A DNA stretch of 32,964 bases from Rhodobacter sp. GTDB taxonomy: Bacteria > Pseudomonadota > Alphaproteobacteria > Rhodobacterales > Rhodobacteraceae. The notes below the pieces were generated by a model. That model did not search any database. It saw nothing but the letters and a program-made list of their open reading frames with translations, and was not told where the DNA came from. Positions 6,492 to 14,258 of the stretch are shown here, piece by piece. The translations under genes were made by a program, and so were the position numbers. The stretch's first letter is position 1, and each line of letters starts with the position of its first letter. The DNA is taken from NCBI GenBank assembly GCA_022824145.1, contig JAJEAY010000050.1, positions 1 to 32,964 of the forward strand, in the 5' to 3' direction.

Positions 6492-7646
6492 ATGACCGGA
6501 GTCAACCAATTCGGTGCCGCGGTGATTGGCACAGGTTTCATTGGAACCGTCCATATCTGGGCACTGCGCCGTCTCGGTGTGCGTGTCGAAGGCGTTCTTG
6601 GATCTTCTCCTGAGCGAGGTGCGGAGCGGGCGGCGGAGATCGGCGTGGCCCGGGCGTATGAATCACTTGACCAACTCCTGTCCGACCCGGCGGTGGACGT
6701 AGTCCATGTAACGTCTCCCAACCATGCCCATTACCCTCAGGTGAAAGCGATTCTGGCGGCCGGAAAGCATGTCGTCTGCGAAAAGCCCTTGGCCATGACG
6801 GCCGCACAGTCGGCGGAAATGGTCGAACTGGCACTGGAAAGCGGCAAGATCTGCGCCGTCTGCTACAATACGCGCTTCTACCCCCTTAACCAGCACGCAC
6901 ATGGAATGGTCGCGAGCGGTGAACTGGGCGGGATCCGCCTCGTCAGCGGCAGGTACCATCAGGACTGGCTGGCGAAGCCGACTGACTGGAACTGGCGCTT
7001 GGAAGGCGAAAAGGGCGGTCGGCTGCGTTCGGTGAGCGACATCGGAACCCATTGGCTGGATCTGACCAGTTTCATCACCGGTCTACGGGCGGCGTCGGTG
7101 TTTGCGGAGCTGAAGACGTTCATGCCGGAGCGGCTGAAACCAAAAGGACCGGTTGAGACATTTGCCGCCTCCGGCGGAGAGGTCGAGCCGACGAAGATCG
7201 ACACTGACGACGCGGCGATGATCCTGCTGCGCTATCCCAACGGAGCGCACGGGGTGATGTCAACCAGCCAGATCAGCATGGGCCGCAAGAACACTATGCA
7301 GTGGGACATTGACGGGGAGACGTCTTCCGCTGCCTGGAATTCGGAATCGCCGGACGAGATCTGGATTGGCCACCGGGATGCGCCGAACCAGGTGCTGCAG
7401 CGGGACTTCGGACTGATGAACGGCACTGGAACCGCAGCGGCCAGCCTGCCGCCCGGCCATGTCGAGGGATTCGCTGATACATTCTTCGCCCTTTTCCGGC
7501 AGGTCTATGGGGATGTAATGGCTGGCAGTCGGCGACCGGAATCGACCTATGCCAGCTTCGCGGACGGACATTACCAGATGCTGTTCTGCGATGCTATCCT
7601 TGCGAGCGCCCGCGAAGGGCGTTGGGTTGAGATTCCAGACGTCTGA
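6492..7646 (+). CDS. Gfo/Idh/MocA family oxidoreductase (canonical active site)
   Basis: A 384-residue NAD(P)-dependent sugar/cyclitol dehydrogenase. The N-terminal Rossmann fold has G13-x-G15-x-x-G18 (IGTGFIG), and the family signature Glu97-Lys98-Pro99 (CEKPLAM) carries the catalytic Lys. The C-terminal domain has Asp183-x3-His187 in SDIGTHWLD, the usual catalytic His position, and a QDWLAKPTDWNWRLE segment typical of sugar-acting members. ATG at 6492 is chosen because GGAG lies 9 nt upstream; an in-frame extension to 6336 overlaps the SDR gene. It follows the SDR gene by 44 bp and precedes the isomerase by 18 bp. Likely reaction: oxidation of one ring hydroxyl of the imported substrate. 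Confidence 0.92.
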   Translation: MTGVNQFGAAVIGTGFIGTVHIWALRRLGVRVEGVLGSSPERGAERAAEIGVARAYESLDQLLSDPAVDVVHVTSPNHAHYPQVKAILAAGKHVVCEKPLAMTAAQSAEMVELALESGKICAVCYNTRFYPLNQHAHGMVASGELGGIRLVSGRYHQDWLAKPTDWNWRLEGEKGGRLRSVSDIGTHWLDLTSFITGLRAASVFAELKTFMPERLKPKGPVETFAASGGEVEPTKIDTDDAAMILLRYPNGAHGVMSTSQISMGRKNTMQWDIDGETSSAAWNSESPDEIWIGHRDAPNQVLQRDFGLMNGTGTAAASLPPGHVEGFADTFFALFRQVYGDVMAGSRRPESTYASFADGHYQMLFCDAILASAREGRWVEIPDV

Positions 7647-7664
7647 GTCAAAGGAGGGAACAAT

Positions 7665-8573
7665 ATGAAACTGGGCCTTCTGACCGCCCCCTTCCCGGAT
7701 ACGGATTTGATGGAGGTTGCTGGCTGGGCCGCCTCCATTGGGCTGCAGGCGCTGGAAATCGCGTGCTGGCCCGCGAGCGGCGGCGAGGCACGACGCTATG
7801 CAGGAACAAGCCACATAGACGTCGACGGACTCACTGCCTCCCACGGTTCCGAGATTCTGGGGCGTCTTGCCGATGCGGGCATCGAAATTTCCGGCCTCGG
7901 TTACTATCCGAATCCGCTTCATGCTGACGAGAGCCACCGCGCCGAGGCGATCGGGCATCTGAAAAAAGTGATCTCCGCCGCAGAAGTCATGGGCGTCGGA
8001 ACGGTAAACACCTTTCTCGGCGGCGACCGGACAATGAGCCTTGACGAGAACTGGGCCCGCGCATGTGACATCTTTCCCGACGTGGTCGCCCACGCCCGCG
8101 ACTGCGGCGTGACTCTGGCCTTCGAGAACTGCCCGATGATCTTCAGCCGGGACGAATGGCCCGGCGGACACAACATCGCCTATTCGCCGCGCATCTGGCG
8201 TCGCATTCTCGAGGAATGGGACGTAGGCATGAATTTCGATCCATCTCATCTGGTCTGGCAGATGATTGACCAAAGCCGCTTCATCCGGGAATTCGGACAC
8301 CGAATGGTGCATGTTCACGCCAAGGACGTGATGATCGACCGTGACGGACTCTACGAAAACGGTGTGATGTCCGTTGGCATCGGATGGCAGGTTCCAAGAC
8401 TCTGTGGCCTTGGCGATGTCGACTGGAGCGGATTCTTTTCGGATCTATACAGGGCAGGGTATGACGGGCCAGTAATTATCGAGCACGAAGACCGGCTGTT
8501 CGAAGGCAGCGACGAGAAAGTGAAACGCGGGTTCCTGCTAGCCCGCGATGTGCTGTCTCCGTACGTGAAATAA
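7665..8573 (+). CDS. Sugar phosphate isomerase/epimerase-like TIM barrel (AP endonuclease 2 superfamily)
   Basis: A 302-residue protein of the xylose-isomerase-like TIM-barrel superfamily. The metal ligands expected for the family are seen in order: Glu in LAFENCP, Asp/His in MNFDPSHLVW, His in VHVHAKD, and Glu in VIIEHED near the C-terminus. Members isomerise, epimerise or dehydrate sugars, keto-inositols or 3-keto-sugars using a divalent metal. The start has a near-perfect ribosome site, AAGGAGG (7651-7657), 7 nt before ATG. Its position directly after a Gfo/Idh/MocA dehydrogenase suggests that it acts on the keto product of that enzyme. IolE-type inosose dehydratase or ketose epimerase are alternatives that cannot be separated here. 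Confidence 0.9.
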   Translation: MKLGLLTAPFPDTDLMEVAGWAASIGLQALEIACWPASGGEARRYAGTSHIDVDGLTASHGSEILGRLADAGIEISGLGYYPNPLHADESHRAEAIGHLKKVISAAEVMGVGTVNTFLGGDRTMSLDENWARACDIFPDVVAHARDCGVTLAFENCPMIFSRDEWPGGHNIAYSPRIWRRILEEWDVGMNFDPSHLVWQMIDQSRFIREFGHRMVHVHAKDVMIDRDGLYENGVMSVGIGWQVPRLCGLGDVDWSGFFSDLYRAGYDGPVIIEHEDRLFEGSDEKVKRGFLLARDVLSPYVK

Positions 8574-8626
8574 AATGAATAGGCCGGCCTGCGAATTCCA
8601 ACCACAACTACGAAGGAGAATCAGAT

Positions 8627-9652
8627 ATGAGACAGTTGATGACAGCTGCAGTGACAGCCGGACTTGTTCTGGGACTTGCTCCGGCGGCAATCGCCGAAGG
8701 TTATTCGATCGGTGTTTCGAACACGGTTCAGGGCAATGGCTGGCGTGAGCAGATGATCTGCGCCATGCGGGCGCAGGCCAGGGTATCCGGAGAAGTCGAA
8801 CAACTGGTCGTTGCGCACAGGAACACCGACGCCGCTGGTCAGATCGAGGACATCCGCAATCTGATCGAAGCTGGCGTTGACGCTATTGTGCTGAATCCGT
8901 CCAATCCCGATGCGCTGAACTCCGCCATCAAGGATGCAATGGATGCGGGTATCGTCGTAGTCGCTGTCGACCAAGGCGTGACAGCGGAGGGTGCCTACAT
9001 CCTTTCCAACAACCAGTCCGAATACGCCTATCTGGGAGCGCGCTGGCTGTTCGAACAGCTGGGGGGCGAAGGCGATGTCGTCTACATGAGAGGCGCCGCC
9101 GGAACTTCAGCCGACAACGACCGCCATGACGGCTTCAATCGGGCGCTGGCTGAGTTTGACGGCATAAACGTTGTCCACGAGGTCTTTACCGGCTGGCAGC
9201 AGGACCAGGGCAAACAGCAGATATTCGACTTCATCGCTACAGGGATTCCGTTCGACGGCGTCTGGACATCAGGCATCGACAACGTGATCGTTGATGCGTT
9301 TCTGGAGTCCGGCGCTCCTCTCGTGCCCATCGTTGGCGCGGATAACGCCGGCTTTGTCGCAATGCTCCAGGACGTGGAAGGCCTGCAGGGTGCTGCCGTG
9401 ACCAATCCGGGGTCCGTTGGCGGAGCCGGGATCACTCTTGCGTTGCAGATCCTGGGCGGCAGCGCTCCGGAGAACCGCACGGTTCTTGTGGAACCCGTGC
9501 TGTGGGAGAACACTTCGGATGATGGCCGCGCAATGATCGCCGCGGCACAGAATCCCAATCTCGACCCGGAATGGCCAGTGTCGGTCTCAGTGCCGGGCTG
9601 GACGACCTATTCGATGGAAGACATCATAGCCTGTGAAGGTCCTGGAAGCTGA
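8627..9652 (+). CDS. Periplasmic sugar-binding protein of an ABC importer (RbsB/YtfQ type)
   Basis: A 341-residue substrate-binding protein of the Peripla_BP_4/LacI-like fold. An N-terminal signal peptide (hydrophobic residues 6-22, AIA/EG cleavage after about residue 23) sends it to the periplasm. Two Rossmann-like lobes are visible: the first from YSIGVSNTVQGNGW, the second after VVYMRGAAGTSADNDRHDGF, with VGADNAGF in the hinge/ligand region. Cys residues near each end (MICAMR and IIACEG) could form a disulfide. Ribosome site GAAGGAGA is 8 nt upstream. It delivers the substrate to the two permeases encoded downstream. The ligand is unknown, likely a monosaccharide, cyclitol or sugar derivative. 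Confidence 0.93.
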   Translation: MRQLMTAAVTAGLVLGLAPAAIAEGYSIGVSNTVQGNGWREQMICAMRAQARVSGEVEQLVVAHRNTDAAGQIEDIRNLIEAGVDAIVLNPSNPDALNSAIKDAMDAGIVVVAVDQGVTAEGAYILSNNQSEYAYLGARWLFEQLGGEGDVVYMRGAAGTSADNDRHDGFNRALAEFDGINVVHEVFTGWQQDQGKQQIFDFIATGIPFDGVWTSGIDNVIVDAFLESGAPLVPIVGADNAGFVAMLQDVEGLQGAAVTNPGSVGGAGITLALQILGGSAPENRTVLVEPVLWENTSDDGRAMIAAAQNPNLDPEWPVSVSVPGWTTYSMEDIIACEGPGS

Positions 9653-9662
9653 TGTGATCCAA

Positions 9663-9689
9663 GGCCCTCCGGCGTTTCGTCGGAGGGTC
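9663..9689 (+). terminator. Strong intercistronic stem-loop between binding-protein and ATPase genes
   Basis: CCCTCCG (9665-9671) pairs with CGGAGGG (9681-9687); the pairing continues inward (G-T wobble, C-G, G-C) to a TTT loop and outward by about 2 pairs. There is no U-run right after it, so it is probably not a full terminator. Such hairpins after a binding-protein gene commonly stabilise the upstream mRNA or partly terminate, so that the binding protein is made in excess over the ATPase and permeases. Confidence 0.7.
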
Positions 9690-9733
9690 ACCCCTGTCGC
9701 TTTTCGATCGCGGATCCGGAACCGTAGGACTCC

Positions 9734-11242
9734 ATGACGGCTTTGGAACAGGCCGTGCCTCTGCTGGAGGCCAAGGGCGTCTCGAAGAGCTTTGGCACAG
9801 TGAAGGCGCTGACCGACGCGAGTCTGAGGGTCAACGCCGGTGAGATCGTGGCGCTGGTCGGCGCAAATGGCGCGGGCAAGTCGACATTCGTGAAGATTCT
9901 GACCGGGGCGCTTAGGCCGGATGACGGGCATGTCACTATCCGCGGGTCAGAGGCGCATGTCGGTTCCCCGGCCGAGGCCCGGCGCTCAGGACTGGTGCCC
10001 GTCTATCAGGAACCGTCACTCATTCCTGACCTGGACATAAGCGACAACCTGCGCCTTGGTGGCGTGCCGCAAGGTCCGTTCCTGCATTGGGTGAACGAAC
10101 TTGGGCTTCAGGGCGTTCGTCTCGACGACATGGTCGGGCGTCTGCCGCTGGCGACCCTCCGGATCCTTGACCTTGCCAAGGCGCTGGCCTGCGGTCCTGA
10201 TCTACTGCTCCTGGACGAGATGACCGCGGCGCTACCGACCGATCTGGTCGAACCAGCACTGCAGGTTGTGCGCAAACAGGCGGAAGATGGGCGTGGCGTG
10301 ATCTTCATCAGCCACCGTTTCTCGGAAATCGCGGAACTCTGTGACCGCGCGAGCGTCCTGCGTGACGGGGCAACAGTTGGCGACCTTGCGATAACGCCAG
10401 GTGTCGAGGATCGGGTGGTCGAAATGATGCTGGGCGCCGGCGTTGATCTCGGTGCCCAGTCTCCTGGATCTGGCCGCGGCCGCCGCCACCAGGGCAGGCC
10501 GAGGCTTGAGGTAGGAGAGATTGCGCTGGGCAACAAGCTGTCGGACGTCTCTTTCGAACTGTTTCCCGGTGAAGTCCTTGGCCTGGTGGCTCTGGAGGGC
10601 CAGGGCCAGGATGAGCTGTTCGAAGTTCTTTCGGGGCAGCTGCGGCCTGACCGTGGCGCGATTCTGGTTGACGGAACACCTGTCAGCTTCCGGCATCCGG
10701 CCGATGCCATTGCCGCTGGGCTAGCCTACGTCCCGGGCGACCGGGCCGAGGCGCTGCTGATGGACCGGTCGGTTCATGACAACATTGCGCTCCCGTTTTC
10801 CGCTCCCTTACGACGATGGGGGCCCCTTAAGATGCGCCGTGAACGGGCCCGTGTCACCAATGCGGTCAACAGGCTTCAGATAGATACCCGCGCCCGGGGC
10901 GAGGTGAGGCGGCTTTCCGGCGGCAACCAGCAGAAGGTGACGATTGGGAGGTGGCTTGCTGCCGGCTTCAGGACGCTGCTTCTGTTCGATCCAACCCGAG
11001 GCATCGACGTGCGCACGAAGCGGCAGATATATCCGTTGGTGCGCCAGCTGGCCGAACAGGGCGCGTCTATTCTATATTACACGTCGGAACTTGACGAAGT
11101 TCCGCTTGCCTGTGACCGAACGCTGGTCATCTTCAACGGTCGCGTCGTGGCCACATTCGCCGCCAGTGACACTGATGAACCGACATTGATTCGGGCAGCT
11201 TATGGCCTTGCATCCCGGGATGTTGACGGGGAACGGGCATGA
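9734..11242 (+). CDS. Sugar ABC transporter ATP-binding protein (RbsA/MglA type, two ATPase domains)
   Basis: A 502-residue fused double nucleotide-binding subunit. Domain 1 has a full Walker A (GANGAGKST, residues 43-51), Q-loop (VYQEPSLIPDL), Walker B LLLLDEM with Asp161-Glu162 and H-loop FISHRFSEI, but its signature motif is degenerate (LPLATLRILD where LSxxxxQ is expected). Domain 2 has a degenerate Walker A (LEGQGQDEL, no GKS/T), an intact LSGGNQQK signature (394-401) and LLLFDPTRGID, one residue shorter than LDEPT and lacking the catalytic Glu. Only one composite ATP site (domain 1 Walker motifs plus domain 2 signature) looks complete, as in other RbsA-type proteins. The stop overlaps the permease start (ATGA). 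Confidence 0.94.
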   Translation: MTALEQAVPLLEAKGVSKSFGTVKALTDASLRVNAGEIVALVGANGAGKSTFVKILTGALRPDDGHVTIRGSEAHVGSPAEARRSGLVPVYQEPSLIPDLDISDNLRLGGVPQGPFLHWVNELGLQGVRLDDMVGRLPLATLRILDLAKALACGPDLLLLDEMTAALPTDLVEPALQVVRKQAEDGRGVIFISHRFSEIAELCDRASVLRDGATVGDLAITPGVEDRVVEMMLGAGVDLGAQSPGSGRGRRHQGRPRLEVGEIALGNKLSDVSFELFPGEVLGLVALEGQGQDELFEVLSGQLRPDRGAILVDGTPVSFRHPADAIAAGLAYVPGDRAEALLMDRSVHDNIALPFSAPLRRWGPLKMRRERARVTNAVNRLQIDTRARGEVRRLSGGNQQKVTIGRWLAAGFRTLLLFDPTRGIDVRTKRQIYPLVRQLAEQGASILYYTSELDEVPLACDRTLVIFNGRVVATFAASDTDEPTLIRAAYGLASRDVDGERA

Positions 11243-12195
11243 CCCGGCAAGTCCGAAAACACTCGTGGAACATCGGCCTGGTCGCGCTGCTGGTCCTGCT
11301 GCTCGGCGTCACGAAACTGATCCAGCCGGAATTCGGGCTGTCGGGAATTGAATCCCTGTCCCGCGCTGCGCTTCCATTCGCGTTCGCGGCGGCGGCGATG
11401 GCGGTGGTCGTGATCGTGGGCGGCATTGACCTGTCGGTCGCGTCAATGATGGCGGTCACAAGCGTTACGGCGGCTGTTCTCATGGAACATGCCAGCGGCG
11501 GATCTTCTGTGGCAATTGCCTTCTTTGCTCTCCTTGTCGGCGTCGCGATGGGTGCGATCAACGGGTCGCTGGTCGTGCTGACCAAGGTGCCGGACATCGT
11601 AGTGACGCTTGCGATGCTGTTTGTATGGGAGGGAGTTGCGCTCCTGATTCTGAAGGCTCCGGGCGGCGCGGCGGCGGACTGGCTGACGGCGGCGGTGGTC
11701 GGCGGACTCGGCGGCGCTGTTGGCTGGGTGCCGAAAGCTCTGATTCTCATGGCCGTCTGCATCGCTGCCGTATGGCTGCCCGTCAAACATTCGAAACTTG
11801 GCCTGTCGATCTACGCAACGGGATCGGACGCTCTCGCCGCATTCCGCTCAGGCGTCGCTGTCGGCCGCACGAGGATCGCCGCATACGCGATCGCCGGGCT
11901 GTTTTCGGCGCTCGGTGGCCTGTCGTTAACAATGCTTACCGGCATCGGCGAGCCGGTGCCCGGCCCTTATCTACTGGCTTCGGTTGCTGCTGTTGTTTTG
12001 GGAGGAGTCGCTCTCGGCGGCGGTCGTGGAGGGCTGCTTGGTCCGATTATAGCCGTGCTCATCCTGCGACTGATCCGCTTGATGCTGACGCTTATGGCGG
12101 TCGACCCGAACGTGACTACGATAGTGGAAGGCACGATCATGGTTATTGTGGTGATGGTTGGAGGCCTGTTTACACTGAAAGATCGAAGACGATGA
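11239..12195 (+). CDS. Sugar ABC transporter permease 1 (RbsC type)
   Basis: A 318-residue inner-membrane permease of the BPD_transp_2 family. About eight to ten hydrophobic segments span the sequence. The conserved GGIDLSVASMMA segment lies after the second or third helix, and the C-terminal LGGVALGGGRGGLLGP loop is the coupling region that docks on the ATPase. ATG at 11239 overlaps the ATPase stop as ATGA, and its own TGA overlaps the next permease start, so the three genes are translationally coupled. It pairs with the second permease to form a heterodimeric channel. Confidence 0.93.
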   Translation: MTRQVRKHSWNIGLVALLVLLLGVTKLIQPEFGLSGIESLSRAALPFAFAAAAMAVVVIVGGIDLSVASMMAVTSVTAAVLMEHASGGSSVAIAFFALLVGVAMGAINGSLVVLTKVPDIVVTLAMLFVWEGVALLILKAPGGAAADWLTAAVVGGLGGAVGWVPKALILMAVCIAAVWLPVKHSKLGLSIYATGSDALAAFRSGVAVGRTRIAAYAIAGLFSALGGLSLTMLTGIGEPVPGPYLLASVAAVVLGGVALGGGRGGLLGPIIAVLILRLIRLMLTLMAVDPNVTTIVEGTIMVIVVMVGGLFTLKDRRR

Positions 12196-13169
12196 CCGGT
12201 CTGGTCAGGGAACTGCCGGTCCCGGCCGTGGCAGCGCGGCTGCTGCGCGACTACCCGTTGATTCCACTGGTTGCGCTGCTGTTTGTGCTCGCTGGCGTTC
12301 TGGAACTGCTTCGCCCAGGCATCATCAGTCCCTTCTGGCTCGGAAACACAGTTAAATTCGCGATTCCGCTGGCGATGCTGGCAGCGTGCCAAACACTTAC
12401 CATGTTAACCGCGGGCATTGACCTGTCGGCAGGGGTGGTCGCGACGGTCGCCGCATTTGTCGTAGCGACAGTCACTCCGCTGTTCGGAGTGCCAGCAGGT
12501 GTCGGCATTGCGCTGGGCGCGGCGCTTCTGGTGGGTCTGGCGAACGGTTTCGGGGTCGGCGTGGCCCGTGTACATCCACTGATCATGACGCTTGGCACCG
12601 GTTTGGTCGCCACTGGCTGCCTTCAGGTCTACCAGCGGTTTGTGATCGCTACCGGCACCGACATTCCCGACTTCCTTGAATGGCTCGGAATCGGGCGGAC
12701 GTTTGGAATGCCTAACGGGCTGTTCCTCTTCATTCCTTTTTCGGTGCTGATTCTGGTCGGTCTGCGTTTCACTGGATTCGGGCGGCTTCTGTTCGCTCTT
12801 GGCTCAAACGAGCATGCGGCCCGGCTTTCGGGAACCCGCGGCTGGCAGGTCTATCTTGCGCTTTATGCTCTCGCGGCCCTAATCGCGGGAATCACGGGCC
12901 TTCTCTATGTCGGGATGATCCGGGCGCCTTCGCTTTCGCTTGCCAATCCGCTCCTGTTGCCTTCGGTAGCCGCGGCGGTAATCGGTGGCACGTCGATCTT
13001 TGGCGGGCGCGGATCATATGCGGGAGCGATCGTGGGCGCTCTGATCCTTACGGTCCTCGGGACGATGCTGACACTTCTTCAAATGCCGGAAGGCGCTCGG
13101 CGGATTCTGTTCGGCCTGATCATCCTGGCAGTTACCGCCCTTCATGTGCGCTTCACGGAACAGAACTGA
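12192..13169 (+). CDS. Sugar ABC transporter permease 2 (RbsC type)
   Basis: A 325-residue permease of the same family as its neighbour, with the TAGIDLSAGVVATVAAF segment and the coupling loop IGGTSIFGGRGSYAGA. The start ATG at 12192 overlaps the previous stop (ATGA). The frame stays open much further upstream, to 11625, but that part is the shadow of permease 1 and homology begins at the LRDYPLIPLVALLF helix, so the short start is taken. It ends 12 bp before the next gene. Two different permeases indicate a heterodimeric importer. Confidence 0.92.
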   Translation: MTGLVRELPVPAVAARLLRDYPLIPLVALLFVLAGVLELLRPGIISPFWLGNTVKFAIPLAMLAACQTLTMLTAGIDLSAGVVATVAAFVVATVTPLFGVPAGVGIALGAALLVGLANGFGVGVARVHPLIMTLGTGLVATGCLQVYQRFVIATGTDIPDFLEWLGIGRTFGMPNGLFLFIPFSVLILVGLRFTGFGRLLFALGSNEHAARLSGTRGWQVYLALYALAALIAGITGLLYVGMIRAPSLSLANPLLLPSVAAAVIGGTSIFGGRGSYAGAIVGALILTVLGTMLTLLQMPEGARRILFGLIILAVTALHVRFTEQN

Positions 13170-13181
13170 CAGGAGGTAATC

Positions 13182-14258
13182 ATGAGACGTTTCCGGATTG
13201 TCGGAGTGAGTTTCGACCACATGCATATGGGTGATCTTCTGCGGCAGGTCTCCGAACATCCCGAGGCTGAGATCGCCGGGATTTTCGATCCGGATCCAGC
13301 CAGGATGCAGGATGCGGTGGAGGCGTTCTCAATTCCCTCGGAGAGGGTATTCACTGATTTCGACGCCTGCATGGCCGCTGGGCCGTATGACATGGCGGTT
13401 CTGTGCGCGGCGACCGCTGACCATGCCGAATACACCGAGCGCCTCGCGCCGCACGGAGTGCACCTGTTCGTCGAAAAGCCGTTCGCCGCGTCAGCTGGCG
13501 ACGCACGACGGATGATGACGGCCATGAAAGGTACCAACAGGCTGATGGCAATAAACTGGCCGCTTGCCTGGGTCGAGAGCCATGCGACCGCAAAGCGGCT
13601 GATCGACGAAGGCCTGATCGGTCGGCTGAACGAGGTTCATTCCTACGGCGGAAACCGAGGTCCGCTGTATCATCTCGCTGACAAAGTTGAGGTCAGCCCG
13701 GAGGAGGTCGAACGCCAGAAACCGACATCCTGGTGGTACAGGAAGGCCTCGGGCGGTGGAAGCCTGCTTGATTACCTCGGCTACGGCGCGACACTCGGAA
13801 CTTGGTACATGGGCGGCGAGGCGCCGCTCGAAGTCACCTGCACGGTGGATGAAACGCCCGGGATCGAAGTTGACCAGCACGCTGTCGCCGTTTGCCGCTA
13901 CGCCCGTGGGCTTTCCACGATGGAGACGAGGTGGGGAACGTTCACCGATCCCTGGACGATCCAGCCGCAGCCGAAATGCGGCTTTGTCTTCGTTGGATCG
14001 GATGGCACCATATCATCCTATGACTACGCCGATCACGTTACGGTTCAGACCCGTGACCGGCCGGATCCGCACCCAATTCCTGTCGATGCATTTCCGGAAG
14101 GGATGCGCAACGGGATCGAATATATGATTGGCTGCATCTCGCGTGGCGAACCGGTCGGTGGGCCACTTGATCCAACTCTCTGCCTGACGGCGCAACGCCT
14201 GGTGGACACGGCGGTTCGGTCAGCTTCCGAAAAGCGGACACTGGAACTCGTTCCATGA
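13182..14258 (+). CDS. Gfo/Idh/MocA family protein with an altered active site
   Basis: A 358-residue member of the Gfo/Idh/MocA family. Glu98-Lys99-Pro100 (VEKPFA) is kept, but the usual GxGxxG nucleotide loop reads GVSFDHMHMG, and the usual D-x3-H of the C-terminal domain is D-x3-Y (LLDYLGYGATLG). It may therefore bind cofactor differently, work as an elimination or hydration partner rather than a dehydrogenase, or use another base. The ribosome site AGGAGGTAA lies 3-5 nt before ATG. The stop overlaps the start of the third Gfo/Idh/MocA gene (ATGA), so the two are probably made in equal amounts and may work as a pair. Confidence 0.88.
   Translation: MRRFRIVGVSFDHMHMGDLLRQVSEHPEAEIAGIFDPDPARMQDAVEAFSIPSERVFTDFDACMAAGPYDMAVLCAATADHAEYTERLAPHGVHLFVEKPFAASAGDARRMMTAMKGTNRLMAINWPLAWVESHATAKRLIDEGLIGRLNEVHSYGGNRGPLYHLADKVEVSPEEVERQKPTSWWYRKASGGGSLLDYLGYGATLGTWYMGGEAPLEVTCTVDETPGIEVDQHAVAVCRYARGLSTMETRWGTFTDPWTIQPQPKCGFVFVGSDGTISSYDYADHVTVQTRDRPDPHPIPVDAFPEGMRNGIEYMIGCISRGEPVGGPLDPTLCLTAQRLVDTAVRSASEKRTLELVP

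Noticed and set aside
11625-12191. Upstream extension of the second permease
   Set aside because: These codons lie in permease 1 in another frame and are Arg/Ser-rich; homology and the ATGA overlap place the start at 12192.
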